The translations under genes and the position numbers were made by a program. Below, piece after piece: positions 9,275 through 18,632 of a DNA stretch of 40,204 nt. How positions within the stretch are numbered: position 1 is the first letter of the stretch; every line of letters begins with the position of its first letter. The DNA comes from Candidatus Berkelbacteria bacterium. GTDB taxonomy: Bacteria > Patescibacteriota > UBA1384 > XYA2-FULL-43-10 > CAINNR01. The notes beneath the pieces are model-generated. The model made no database searches and was not told the origin of the DNA. It worked only from the letters and a program-made list of their open reading frames with translations. The stretch covers positions 1 through 40,204 of the forward strand of contig JAPLVH010000007.1 in NCBI GenBank assembly GCA_026397205.1. Direction: 5' to 3'.

Positions 9275-10033
9275 TTAACCCTCAGTGCTATAATTCGTCA
9301 CCCGGTTTAGAAGCGGTAGCCAGAGAATTTTATTGAGTATATATAGTAGGAGAAGCAGGATGGCAATGCCGAAAGCCAGCGCCAGATTTTCCTGATTTTG
9401 TCCGAGCTTGCCGAGGTAGGTGCCGATGCCAACATTGGCATGGACCAAAAGTTCGGCGCCGATAATAAACTCCCATCCCTCGCCCCAGCCAACAATCGAG
9501 CCAGTGACGATTGATGGCATCAGTTCGGGAATTGTGTAATTCCAAAGTCGTTTTGCTCCTCTGGCGCCGAAAATTGTTGCCGCTTCCTCAAAATCAATTC
9601 GGCGATTTTTCATTCCGCCGATAATTGAGAACAATATTGGCCAGATCATCGTAATTGTCAGGACGGAAATAATCACCGTCTCCGGCGAATTTTTCAGGGC
9701 GACAACCAGAACCGGGAAAAGTGCGAACGATGGGAAACTTTGGAGGACATCGAAGATCGGTAGGAGTAAATCCTCAATTACTTTGTGCGAGGTAATTATC
9801 AGAGCGACAATTATCGCCGCCGCCGCGGCGATCAAATAGGCGATCGTTGTCCGAATTAAGCTGGCAACAAAGCCGTTAAAAATTTCCCGACCGGAAAGTT
9901 GGGAAAAGTTGATGACCAAACTCAAGATGGCTAAAATTAAAATTATCCAAGCCCAGCTGACAAGGCCGGAGAGCCAGCGATGCTTTAAGATGTGATGTTT
10001 TTTTGTCGAATGAAGTTGGGCTGAATATCTCAT
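9275..10033 (-). CDS. ABC transporter permease, NitT/TauT family
   Basis: Multi-TM; FEEAATIFGARGAKRLWNYTIPELMPSIVTGSIVGWGEGWEFIIGAELL permease signature. Confidence 0.9.
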   Translation of the reverse strand: MRYSAQLHSTKKHHILKHRWLSGLVSWAWIILILAILSLVINFSQLSGREIFNGFVASLIRTTIAYLIAAAAAIIVALIITSHKVIEDLLLPIFDVLQSFPSFALFPVLVVALKNSPETVIISVLTITMIWPILFSIIGGMKNRRIDFEEAATIFGARGAKRLWNYTIPELMPSIVTGSIVGWGEGWEFIIGAELLVHANVGIGTYLGKLGQNQENLALAFGIAILLLLLYILNKILWLPLLNRVTNYSTEG

Positions 10034-10073
10034 AGTTTAATTATAACAGGATTTTTTCCGAAAGAAAAAATCC

Positions 10074-10192
10074 CGAATTAAGAATTAAGATCTCAGAATT
10101 CAGAATGTAATTAAGAATTGATAATTGTTTATCAATCAGAAACTTCCATAACTCTTAATTCCGCATTCCGCATTCTGAATTCTTAATTTGAT
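10074..10192. repeat. Heptamer-built inverted intergenic repeat (variant without the GCACGGAGTGC core)
   Basis: Left arm gaattaa gaattaa gatctca gaattca gaatgta; right arm aactctt aattccg cattccg cattctg aattctt aatttg. Confidence 0.65.
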
Positions 10193-10271
10193 TGATCAAA
10201 TGTTTGACTTGCCATAAACTAATGTTCTATACTATTATATAGATAGATATTTTGAACTGTCGCGGAGGGGA

Positions 10272-11027
10272 ATGGCTAAAACTAAGGTTGTTGAAGCCAA
10301 AAACATCAAGAAAACTTTTCTTCTTGGTGAAAATTCAATTGAAGTTCTTAAAGGTCTGACCTTCGAAATCGAGTCGGGCGAGTTTGTGATAATTTTTGGA
10401 CCCTCCGGTTGCGGCAAATCAACGCTTCTCAATATTATCTCCGGTCTGGAAAATGTTTCCGACGGCTCAATTAAAATTCGCGGCGAACAGCTCGAGGATT
10501 ACAATCCGAAACAGATGGCCGAATTTCGCCAGTCAAAAATCGGCATTGTTTTCCAATCGTTTAATCTTCTAAAGTCAATGACGACGCAGGAGAATGTTGC
10601 CCTGCCGCTTTTGGCCGGAGGCGATGGCTACAGCCAGGCGATGCGTCGGGCGGAGGATCTTCTTACGATGATCGGTCTCAAAGATCACCTCAGAAATATT
10701 CCGACCGAGCTCTCCGGTGGTCAGCAACAGCGGGTGGCGATGGCGCGGGCGCTGGCGACCAACCCCTGGATCTTAATTTGTGACGAACCTACAGGAAATC
10801 TTGACTCAAAGTCATCAGAAGAAGTGATGAGTATTTTTAATACCTTAAATCAACGCTCGAAAAAAACCATCATTATGGTTACTCACAACCCGGATTATTT
10901 GAAATATGCCGATAAGGTTTTTCATATGAAAGACGGTTTAATCGCCGAAACAACCAGAAATAGCAAAAGAGTCGCGGTTAAAGATGTCGGTGGTTTCAAG
11001 CCGAGTGAACATTTGATTGGGGCTTGA
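10272..11027 (+). CDS. ABC transporter ATP-binding protein, LolD/MacB type
   Basis: GPSGCGKSTLLNIISGLE, LSGGQQQRVAMARALATNPWILICDEPTGNLDSKS. Confidence 0.92.
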   Translation: MAKTKVVEAKNIKKTFLLGENSIEVLKGLTFEIESGEFVIIFGPSGCGKSTLLNIISGLENVSDGSIKIRGEQLEDYNPKQMAEFRQSKIGIVFQSFNLLKSMTTQENVALPLLAGGDGYSQAMRRAEDLLTMIGLKDHLRNIPTELSGGQQQRVAMARALATNPWILICDEPTGNLDSKSSEEVMSIFNTLNQRSKKTIIMVTHNPDYLKYADKVFHMKDGLIAETTRNSKRVAVKDVGGFKPSEHLIGA

Positions 11028-11146
11028 GAAATCAAAAATCAAACATCAAAAATCAAAATGACAGATAAAAATGTAAAAAAAGTAAAAATTCCGGCACGAA
11101 GTGCTGACCATAATTTTGATCTTTGATTTTTTATTTTTGATATTTT
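11028..11146 (+). repeat. Heptamer-arm intergenic element, copy B
   Basis: Core attccggcacgaagtgctgaccata (11088-11112); arms aaatcaa/aaatcaa/acatcaa and attttga/tctttga. Confidence 0.75.
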
Positions 11147-12334
11147 ATGAAGTTCACTCAAGTTCTTCGAATTGCTGTTTCAAACCTAAAGTCGAATAAA
11201 ATGCGGACGATTTTAACTGTTGCCGGCATTTCCGTTGGCATCGGGGCGATCGTCTTTTTGGTTTCTTTGGGTTATGGTTTGCAGGATTTATCAATTAAAA
11301 AAATTGCTTCGATCGAGGCGGTTAACACTTTGGAAGTTTCCGACGGCAAACAGGAAATCAACAAGTTAAATCAGGCGATGGCCGGAAAGTTTAATGCCCT
11401 GCCGAATGTGACCAAGGTCTCGCCCTTAATGATGGTCGGCGGCAAAACTGACATCGGAAGTTCAAAAACCGACATGGTTGCCAATTTAGTTGATGACAAT
11501 TTTTTCGCTCTCGACGGCACCAAGGTTGCTTCCGGTTCGCTCTATCCGGCCGGTGTCAGCGACCAATCGGTGGTTTCTAGCGGTCTGGTTAAGGCCTTGG
11601 GTAGTGACACGGCGACCGAGCTTGGCAAGGAGATATTCGTTGACCTAAACTTTGTTGCCGCTGGGAATCAGGCAGCAACAGTAACCAAAAAATTCAAAGT
11701 CGCCGGTGTTATTACCGACGATTCATCAAGTTATATTTATGCGCCGATTTCACTTTTCTCCGACAAGGTGTTAGATACAACAATTTTCAATTCGATAAAA
11801 GTCGCGGTTAGTGGCACCGATAAAATTCCCGACGCCAGAAAAGCGATCGAGGATCTCGGTTTCTCTGTCACCTCCGTTGCCGACACGATTTCCCAAGTCA
11901 ACCAGATCTTTCGAATTGTCCAAATCGTCCTCGCTCTTTTCGGCGTCATCGCACTGGTCGTTGCGGCAATTGGAATGTTCAACACGATGACGATTGCTCT
12001 TCTTGAGCGGACCCGCGATATCGGAATTATGAAAGCGATCGGTGTTTACAATATTGATGTCGCCAAAATATTCCTTTCGGAATCGGCGATGATCGCTGTA
12101 ATGGGTGGCGTGATGGGAACGGTTCTCGGCGAATTAACCGGATTTCTGATCAATCTTGGAATAAATTCATTAGCAAAAAGTGTTGGCGGTGAAGCCCAGA
12201 CGCTGTTTTATACGCCGTGGTGGTTAGCGGCCGGCATTATCGGTTTTTCGGTCGTTGTCGGCTTTTCAACCGGCTTTTATCCCTCGAAACGGGCGAGTAA
12301 TTTGAATCCGCTGGACGCGTTGCGCTATGAGTAG
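11147..12334 (+). CDS. MacB/FtsX-family ABC transporter permease
   Basis: N-terminal LRIAVSNLKSNKMRTILTVAGISVGIGAIVFLVSLGYGLQ; C-terminal TM region ERTRDIGIMKAIGVYNIDVAKIFLSESAMIA. Confidence 0.93.
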   Translation: MKFTQVLRIAVSNLKSNKMRTILTVAGISVGIGAIVFLVSLGYGLQDLSIKKIASIEAVNTLEVSDGKQEINKLNQAMAGKFNALPNVTKVSPLMMVGGKTDIGSSKTDMVANLVDDNFFALDGTKVASGSLYPAGVSDQSVVSSGLVKALGSDTATELGKEIFVDLNFVAAGNQAATVTKKFKVAGVITDDSSSYIYAPISLFSDKVLDTTIFNSIKVAVSGTDKIPDARKAIEDLGFSVTSVADTISQVNQIFRIVQIVLALFGVIALVVAAIGMFNTMTIALLERTRDIGIMKAIGVYNIDVAKIFLSESAMIAVMGGVMGTVLGELTGFLINLGINSLAKSVGGEAQTLFYTPWWLAAGIIGFSVVVGFSTGFYPSKRASNLNPLDALRYE

Positions 12335-12454
12335 CGTAAAGCTAAAAGCTAAAAGCGCAAAACTATAACCTAAAAATTAAAACTAAAATAAATCCCGGCA
12401 CGGAGTGCCGACCACAACTTTACACTTTTCACTTTTAACTTTAAACTAAATATC
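12335..12454 (+). repeat. Heptamer-arm intergenic element, copy C
   Basis: Core aatcccggcacggagtgccgaccaca (12391-12416); arm aaagcta aaagcta aaagcgc aaaacta. Confidence 0.8.
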
Positions 12455-12637
12455 GTGGAAGTTTCACCGGACAAAAAAAACGAGTATCTGGTTTCCGACG
12501 AGGATTTGGCCAAGTTGGCGGTCGCCAGACAATCAACCTGGTATTTTATTACTCTGGCGGTTTATTTTCTTTGCGCCGGTCTCGGTTTCGCCATGGCGAT
12601 TTTAGTAATGTATATTTTGGCCCACTATTTTAAATAA
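12455..12637 (+). CDS. Single-pass small membrane protein
   Basis: 60 aa with TM STWYFITLAVYFLCAGLGFAMAILVMYILAHYF; GTG start, between MacB-like permease and TPR gene. Confidence 0.6.
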   Translation: MEVSPDKKNEYLVSDEDLAKLAVARQSTWYFITLAVYFLCAGLGFAMAILVMYILAHYFK

Positions 12638-12644
12638 GATCAAA

Positions 12645-13310
12645 ATGGAAAAATCAAAGTTTGTGGAAAAAATTTACAATTATGTCGTCAAAGTCAAAAA
12701 AGAGGGCTCATTTTTCGGTATTGGTGAAAAGATCAAAACCCGGCGGCAGAAGGTGGCGATTATTTCGGTTTGCGGAATCATTATTATCGCCGCTATTTTG
12801 TTTTTCTCGATTATCATCTTCCACCACTACAAAGAGGAGCGGGCGAATAATTTTGACAAATACTACTCCGATGGCCAGGCGCTGTTGGTTTCCGGTGATT
12901 TTTCCGGAGCAATTGATTCGCTGACCAAAGCGGTGGATGTTGATTCAAACAATTACAACGCTCTTTTTTCGCTCGCCAGCGCTTATTATGGCACCAAGGA
13001 CTATCAAAGCGCGATCAAGTATTTCAACCAAGCGGCAACCGGCAAAAATGTAAGCAAATCAAGCATCGCCATGGACATTAACTCTCTCGGCAACGCCTAC
13101 CGCGATTCGGGGCAAATTGACAAGGCAGTTGAATCGTATAAAAAAGCGATTGAAAACGATTCGCACAACATTTTCGCTTATTCAAATTTGGCGGCGGTCT
13201 ATTATGGCCAAGGCGACAAGAATCAGGCGATTTCGATTTTAAATGCTGGCATCGCCGCTAATCCGAGCGCCAAAAATCTCCAAACGCTTTTGGCAAAATA
13301 CAAAAAATAA
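12645..13310 (+). CDS. Membrane-anchored TPR protein
   Basis: One TM plus repeats GDFSGAIDSLTKAVDVDSNNYNALFSLASAYYGTKDYQSAIKYFNQA and GQIDKAVESYKKAIENDSHNIFAYSNLAAVYYGQG. Confidence 0.85.
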   Translation: MEKSKFVEKIYNYVVKVKKEGSFFGIGEKIKTRRQKVAIISVCGIIIIAAILFFSIIIFHHYKEERANNFDKYYSDGQALLVSGDFSGAIDSLTKAVDVDSNNYNALFSLASAYYGTKDYQSAIKYFNQAATGKNVSKSSIAMDINSLGNAYRDSGQIDKAVESYKKAIENDSHNIFAYSNLAAVYYGQGDKNQAISILNAGIAANPSAKNLQTLLAKYKK

Positions 13311-13330
13311 AATTGATCCCTAAAACAAAA

Positions 13331-13357
13331 AACCGATCGCCAATCTCGGCGTTTTTT
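13331..13357 (+). terminator. Intrinsic terminator
   Basis: CGCC-aatctc-GGCG then T6. Confidence 0.6.
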
Positions 13358-13363
13358 GTTGCC

Positions 13364-14086
13364 TTAGCCGATAAAACGGATGGCGAAGTAGAGAATGGTG
13401 ATGCCGAGAATCGTTGAGAAAGTTGTCCAAAGAGTTGGGTGTCGGTGGTGGCTTTCGGGGATGAGGTCCGAGGCGCCGATATAAAAGAAAAAGCCGGCGA
13501 AAATTGCCAGAAGGACGCCGAGAGTCGTCGCCCCAACAGTAAAAAACAAAGTCGAAATAATTCCCAGCGCCGGGGCGATGGCGTCGAGCGCCAACCAAAA
13601 GATCGCCAGATTTTTTTTGCCCTGATTTTTCAAAACCATATTAACGGTGTTGATGCCGTCGGAGAAATCGTGGGTTAAAACGGCGGCGGCGACGATCCAG
13701 CCGACAGCCGGCGAAACTTTGAAGGCCAAACCGATTCCCAACCCATCCAAAAAACTGTGGAGGCAAAGAGTGGCGGTGCCGAGAGTTCCTTTGTGGCCGG
13801 GATTTTCGCACTCTTCATCGCCGTGGCTGTGAATTGAAAAGAAGCGGTCAATCACAAGATAAAAAACGAAACCGCCGGCGATTAAAGTGGTGATAATCTT
13901 TAGGTCGTAAGTTTTTTGGCATAAATCGATCGCTTCCGGCAGGAGATCAAAAAAAGCGACGCCGATGACGGCACCGGCGGAAAAACCGAGGATCAAATGC
14001 AGTTTGTCGCGAAAGCGAATGGCAAAAAACCCACCGAAAAAAGTTGCGGCAAGAGCCAGAATTGCAATTAAGAAAATTATATTCAT
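13364..14086 (-). CDS. ZIP family metal transporter
   Basis: HSFLDGLGIGLAF, LTHDFSDGINTVNMVL, HSHGDEEC loop, ASDLIPESHH. Confidence 0.9.
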   Translation of the reverse strand: MNIIFLIAILALAATFFGGFFAIRFRDKLHLILGFSAGAVIGVAFFDLLPEAIDLCQKTYDLKIITTLIAGGFVFYLVIDRFFSIHSHGDEECENPGHKGTLGTATLCLHSFLDGLGIGLAFKVSPAVGWIVAAAVLTHDFSDGINTVNMVLKNQGKKNLAIFWLALDAIAPALGIISTLFFTVGATTLGVLLAIFAGFFFYIGASDLIPESHHRHPTLWTTFSTILGITILYFAIRFIG

Positions 14087-14126
14087 TCAGTTATTATCAT
14101 ACCCAATTGGCGGGAATAATCAATCC

Positions 14127-14160
14127 TTTACATCGTCCTACCTACTATATATAATAGTAG
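14127..14160 (+). promoter_or_regulatory. Promoter with palindrome over the -10
   Basis: TTTACA (14127-14132)-N17-TATAAT (14150-14155); CTACTATATATAATAGTAG at 14142-14160. Confidence 0.65.
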
Positions 14161-14204
14161 ACAGAGAGGCAAGAATTCCAAAAATTTTTGACGAAAGGGG
14201 CAAG

Positions 14205-16076
14205 ATGTTTTGTGCTAAATGTGGGGAGAAGATTAAGGGGGATGAGAAGTTTTGTTCTAAATGCGGGCATCCGACAAAGGCCGAGGTGAAAAAAGTTGAG
14301 GAGCCGAAAAAGGCCGAGGTGAAAAAAAGTCAAGTGACCAAAAATCCGCCGCCGCCGACTGCTACACCGGTCGCAGGTGGCCCTCCGCCAAGAAAAGGCA
14401 ATCCGCTTTTGGTTTTGATCGGAATGCTCCTGCTCTTTACCGGTTTGCCACTGATTTATTATATTTCCACCGGCACTTCCGGTTCGATGTCTGCGTCTCT
14501 GGCTTCTTTCATAATTTGGGGTTTGCTTATCGTTGGTGTTGTTTTGTTTATCTGGTTGGTTGTCAGGTTAATCAAATCAATCATCAAGAAAAAAGTTCGA
14601 TCAATGATCGGATATAGTGTCGCGATTTTGATTTTGCTCGCCTTAAGTTACGGCATTTATCGCTATTTTGTCAACCGCGAAGTTGCTTCCTACGGAAATA
14701 TTCAGGATGCTTTCACCAGCGTTCTCTCGGCCGAATATCTTGGTGACGACATTTTGGCTGGAAAATCAACTGCCGATTTTGCCAATGTCAAACATCAAGT
14801 CGACATCGCTGTTGATGTGTTGTCAAAAATTACGCCACCAAAGCGCTTGAAAAATTACTACGATTCAATCAACAGCTGGTCAAAAAAGTTAGATACCGCC
14901 GCCGGAAGTCGTAAGGCCTGGAAAAGTCGGCCGGAGCCGCCGACAACTTTCGGCACCGCTGTTTCCGGCAGTGAGGCGAACACTCTTTTCCAGACCTCGC
15001 TCGATCGAATTGCGTCAACAAAAGATTACGGCGACTTGGCGATCGCCAAGGGCGACAAGGATTCAATGCGCTACATTGCCGCCGAACTTTGGGCTGAAGA
15101 TATCTCACTCGGGAATATTTCGACCGCTTATCTGCCGGCGGAGAATCATCTGGCCGATTTTATAATTACACCGGCGCAGGCCAAAAGCTCTTTGAAATTT
15201 CCCCGCGGACACTGCGGAGATTTTGCTCCTTGCCGCGGTGATCTAAAGAAAAAATTACCGCCGTCTTATCAATCGGCCCACCGATATTCTGTTGGTGATG
15301 GCGATGCTCGGACTGCCTGGAATAATGCTTGGGACGATATGCTAAAAACAATTTCAATTGATAACGGCTATAACACCGGTGGCGCCGGCATCACAAATCC
15401 TGGCGACCCGAAAGCGGTTTCGCCGATGGAGCAGGCGTTCACCGACGAGTGCACGGCCAAAGGTGGAACGGTCGGCGGCGGTGGGGTTAAAGATCGCCTG
15501 CCGACAACGCTTAGCTCCGGCTGGAATTGCAATTATCCAAACGGTTCGCAAAGTTGCTGGGATTTTCTCACCACCTCCGGTCAAAGGTTTATGGGTGGAA
15601 ATTCCGGTTGTCCGGAACAAGGGCTTCTGCCAAAGCCGGTGACAACCCCGAACTGGTGGCCGAATTTCGGTGGCGGCGGAAGTAATGGCGGTGGCGGAAG
15701 TAACGGTGGCGGAAGTGGCACAACAACGCCAACTTTTGCTGGAACATATCATGTGACATATTCGACAATGAGTTGCAACCTTGGCACCTCGCTCGGTTAC
15801 GGCTCAATGTTTAATGCCGCCGGTTTCACCGACACAATTGTTGTCAGTGGCAACACGGTGAAAAATTTTGACGGCACGACTTCACAAATTGATTCCGCCG
15901 GCAATTCTTCGTTTGTTTACAATATGAATTACGGCGCCGGCGGCGTGAAATTTACTGTTACTTATCACTTTTCCGGCTCGTCTGTCTCCGGCAAAATTTC
16001 AATGGTCGTCAATGCCTATACCGAGGGCGGAACCGGCACCGTCACCTGTTCGGAAACATTTTCCGGCTCAAAATAA
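14205..16076 (+). CDS. Zinc-ribbon membrane protein with large extracytoplasmic region
   Basis: MFCAKCGEKIKGDEKFCSKCG, two TMs, (GGGGSN)n linker, beta-rich C-terminal domain. Track start 13965 is too early. Confidence 0.75.
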   Translation: MFCAKCGEKIKGDEKFCSKCGHPTKAEVKKVEEPKKAEVKKSQVTKNPPPPTATPVAGGPPPRKGNPLLVLIGMLLLFTGLPLIYYISTGTSGSMSASLASFIIWGLLIVGVVLFIWLVVRLIKSIIKKKVRSMIGYSVAILILLALSYGIYRYFVNREVASYGNIQDAFTSVLSAEYLGDDILAGKSTADFANVKHQVDIAVDVLSKITPPKRLKNYYDSINSWSKKLDTAAGSRKAWKSRPEPPTTFGTAVSGSEANTLFQTSLDRIASTKDYGDLAIAKGDKDSMRYIAAELWAEDISLGNISTAYLPAENHLADFIITPAQAKSSLKFPRGHCGDFAPCRGDLKKKLPPSYQSAHRYSVGDGDARTAWNNAWDDMLKTISIDNGYNTGGAGITNPGDPKAVSPMEQAFTDECTAKGGTVGGGGVKDRLPTTLSSGWNCNYPNGSQSCWDFLTTSGQRFMGGNSGCPEQGLLPKPVTTPNWWPNFGGGGSNGGGGSNGGGSGTTTPTFAGTYHVTYSTMSCNLGTSLGYGSMFNAAGFTDTIVVSGNTVKNFDGTTSQIDSAGNSSFVYNMNYGAGGVKFTVTYHFSGSSVSGKISMVVNAYTEGGTGTVTCSETFSGSK

Positions 16077-16091
16077 AAAATTGGAGGTAAA

Positions 16092-17453
16092 ATGAGAAAA
16101 GTAAAAATCTCTTTTGCGATTGTTTTTGCTTCACTTTTGTTAATAACCGCCGGAGCAAAACTAGCCTGTGCCGACGGCGGAATTTATGTTCCGCCTAATT
16201 ATTACGGCTATGAAACAAGTCAGCAGGCATTTATTTATTATACCGGACAAACCGAGACGCTAGTCATCTCCGCTGGTTTTCGCGGTGACGCTAAAGATTT
16301 TTCTTGGGTCATTCCTTTGCCGGCAAAGCCGGAAATTGACAAAGCTCAACCCGGACTTTTTAGAACTTTGGACGGGATAACTAAAACAACGAGAGAAAAT
16401 TATTATCTTGGTAGTAGTTTTAGTCGGCCCGACTCAAGTCAAATGTCATCGGTTGAAGTCATTTCGGAAAAGACCGTTGATATGTACAATACCGCCGTTT
16501 TGAAAGCTAGCGACGAAAAGTCGCTTTCCAGTTGGCTGACTAGCCACGGCTACAATTTTCCTGCGGATCAAAATACGGCGCTTAAGAGTTATGTTGACGG
16601 CGGCTGGTATTTTGCCGTTGCCAGGATTCAGCCGAGTTTGGTCAATGATCCGAGTACCGGAAGGGCTTTGGCTCACGGCGATTTAACGCCGTTGAAATTT
16701 GCTTTTACCACCGACAAAATTATTTATCCGATGAAATTAACCGGCGTTGTCCTTCGATCTATTTTGCCGCAATCCGCTGATAATTCTGTGACTCAGTTGC
16801 CAGCTGGCGCTCAGCCGGAGATTGTTTCGACCGGTGTTCCCTTAACTCTTTATGTGCTTTCAACCGGCGAAGTCGAGCAAAACGCACTTTCAACCGATTA
16901 TGCCAATTGGTTGTCGGAGGGCAATAAAAATGGAATTAAGGCCGATCTTTCCGGCACGAATATTTCCAGCGATAAACTGTTTTTAACCAAGCTGTCGGCG
17001 ACTTTTGCGCCGAAACAGATCACCGACGACCTCATCATCACGCCAGCCGGTAATGACTCGATTTATCCAGCTCCGACTTACAAAACTCTGGCTTTTTGGT
17101 TGCTTAATTTGTCGGCGCTCGTTGTTACTCTGGTCGTCGCCATTCTTTCACCGCCGGCACTAATTTTCATTGTTTTCGCCCTTTTGCAACGGTTTGCAAT
17201 TAAACGAAAATCAATATACATTTTGGCCAGCATCTACCAAATTATTTTTTGCCTTTTGCCGATTATTGCCTGGCTTTTATTTTATCTCGTCGTCAGCGGA
17301 AGTCAGGACAATTTTATCCTCACTGATAGTGCCGCCGGCATCTCGCTCGGACTGCTTCTGATTCTAGTTGCAGCAGTTTTCCTGACAATTAAAATGCTAA
17401 AATATCGAAAAAATGTTTTGCATCAAATGTCGGGCAAAATTGAAAGCCGGTGA
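16092..17453 (+). CDS. DUF2330-family membrane protein
   Basis: Signal peptide, DGGIYVPPNYYGYETSQQAFIYYTGQTETLVISAGFRGDAKDFSWVIPLPAKPEI, C-terminal TMs; RBS GGAGG. Confidence 0.8.
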   Translation: MRKVKISFAIVFASLLLITAGAKLACADGGIYVPPNYYGYETSQQAFIYYTGQTETLVISAGFRGDAKDFSWVIPLPAKPEIDKAQPGLFRTLDGITKTTRENYYLGSSFSRPDSSQMSSVEVISEKTVDMYNTAVLKASDEKSLSSWLTSHGYNFPADQNTALKSYVDGGWYFAVARIQPSLVNDPSTGRALAHGDLTPLKFAFTTDKIIYPMKLTGVVLRSILPQSADNSVTQLPAGAQPEIVSTGVPLTLYVLSTGEVEQNALSTDYANWLSEGNKNGIKADLSGTNISSDKLFLTKLSATFAPKQITDDLIITPAGNDSIYPAPTYKTLAFWLLNLSALVVTLVVAILSPPALIFIVFALLQRFAIKRKSIYILASIYQIIFCLLPIIAWLLFYLVVSGSQDNFILTDSAAGISLGLLLILVAAVFLTIKMLKYRKNVLHQMSGKIESR

Positions 17454-17967
17454 TAAATTCTGCAAGAAGTGCGGACAGGCGGTTGGCGAGGCCGAGGAGC
17501 CAAATCAAGCGCTAGAAAGTAAACCAGCAGTAGCGCCGATCGCCGTGCCGGCGCCTCAGCCAAATGATGATGGGCCTATGGCCCAGAAACAAAAAACCGC
17601 CAAAGCTTGCGGCTCTTGTTTCGGTCTCCTGGTAATACTTGTTGTCGGAGTTATTTGCTATTCCGGATTTTCAAATTATTTCAAAAACTTAAGTAGTAGC
17701 TCCTCCTCTTCAAGCGGAAGTAATAAATCAACCGGTTCTTCCAGCTCGAGCACAAAAAGTAATTCGAGTTCCGGACAAACGACGACTCCTTCGACTCAAA
17801 CGACGAAACAACTCTACTACTCTGTCGGTTGTTCAAACTGCCAAAGCTTCGTCTGCCAGCGAGGTTACAGTTACGCCGGCTGGGATGCCGGTATCTGGCA
17901 GTATTATAAAGATGCCTGCAACTCCTGCAGTTGTACCGATGTCAAAAGCCAGTCGGTTTGGCGCTAG
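17413..17967 (+). CDS. Zinc-ribbon membrane protein with Ser-rich stalk
   Basis: MFCIKCRAKLKAGDKFCKKCG, one TM, S/T-rich stretch, Cys-rich C-terminus (VGCSNCQSFVC...CNSCSC). Overlaps upstream ORF by 41 nt. Confidence 0.65.
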   Translation: MFCIKCRAKLKAGDKFCKKCGQAVGEAEEPNQALESKPAVAPIAVPAPQPNDDGPMAQKQKTAKACGSCFGLLVILVVGVICYSGFSNYFKNLSSSSSSSSGSNKSTGSSSSSTKSNSSSGQTTTPSTQTTKQLYYSVGCSNCQSFVCQRGYSYAGWDAGIWQYYKDACNSCSCTDVKSQSVWR

Positions 17968-17983
17968 GGTTTTTTTCGATTTA

Positions 17984-18161
17984 TTTTTGCCTAACTCCTT
18001 TTTTATCACACTAACGTGAAAAAAAGAAATTAGGCAAAAAATCATAGTTGGTTTTCAGTTGTTTTTTGATTTTTTATTGCACTAACGCAAAAAAAATCAA
18101 AAAACAACTTCAATATTTGTCACACTAACGCAAAAAAAATCAAAAAACAACTTCAATATTT
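17984..18161. repeat. Hairpin array with invariant ACTAAC loop, including a 38-nt direct repeat
   Basis: TCAC-ACTAAC-GTGA, TTGC-ACTAAC-GCAA and TCAC-ACTAAC-GCAA; ACTAACGCAAAAAAAATCAAAAAACAACTTCAATATTT at 18081 and 18124. Confidence 0.8.
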
Positions 18162-18192
18162 TTTATATTAACATAATAAATCAGGAGGAAAA

Positions 18193-18570
18193 ATGAAAAT
18201 TTGGGGAATTGTTGCGACGGTTTTGTTGATTGTTGCTATCGGCCTTAGTGGCTGGCTCTATGTCCAGAATAATAATTTGAAGAGTCAGAAGAACAAAGTT
18301 GAAACTGACCTGTCATCAATGACGGCGGCCAAAGCGCAGTCCGAGACCAAGAGAGTTTCGGCCGGTAAAAAGCTTGAAATTTTAAGCAAGATTTTCGCCA
18401 ATATCAGCACTCAAGATGAATCACTAGTGGTTTACGACCTGATTAAATCATTAAACGATGACACTCTGACCGCTGACTTTAAGGCGATGCAAAATAGTAA
18501 GCCGGGCGACACCTCCGGCAGCAAAATGATAACCGATTTGCTCTTGTCGGCAACTAGCGATTTGAAGTAA
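18193..18570 (+). CDS. Signal-anchored coiled-coil hypothetical protein
   Basis: RBS AGGAGG; TM then NNNLKSQKNKVETDLSSMTAAKAQSETKR. Confidence 0.6.
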   Translation: MKIWGIVATVLLIVAIGLSGWLYVQNNNLKSQKNKVETDLSSMTAAKAQSETKRVSAGKKLEILSKIFANISTQDESLVVYDLIKSLNDDTLTADFKAMQNSKPGDTSGSKMITDLLLSATSDLK

Positions 18571-18590
18571 TTAATTTTAGCTTTCAAATA

Positions 18591-18621
18591 AAAAAAGCTG
18601 GAGAAAATCTCCAGCTTTTTT
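18591..18621. terminator. Bidirectional intrinsic terminator
   Basis: AAAAAAGCTGGAG-aaaat-CTCCAGCTTTTTTT. Confidence 0.85.
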
Positions 18622-18632
18622 TCATCATAAAT

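Noticed and set aside
15354-15752. 132-aa minus-strand ORF opposite the zinc-ribbon gene
   Set aside because: Antisense shadow ORF in a GC-richer coding segment.
18081-18161. Possible CRISPR array (two 38-nt repeats)
   Set aside because: Only two copies, ~5-nt spacing, no cas genes; better described as a hairpin tandem repeat.
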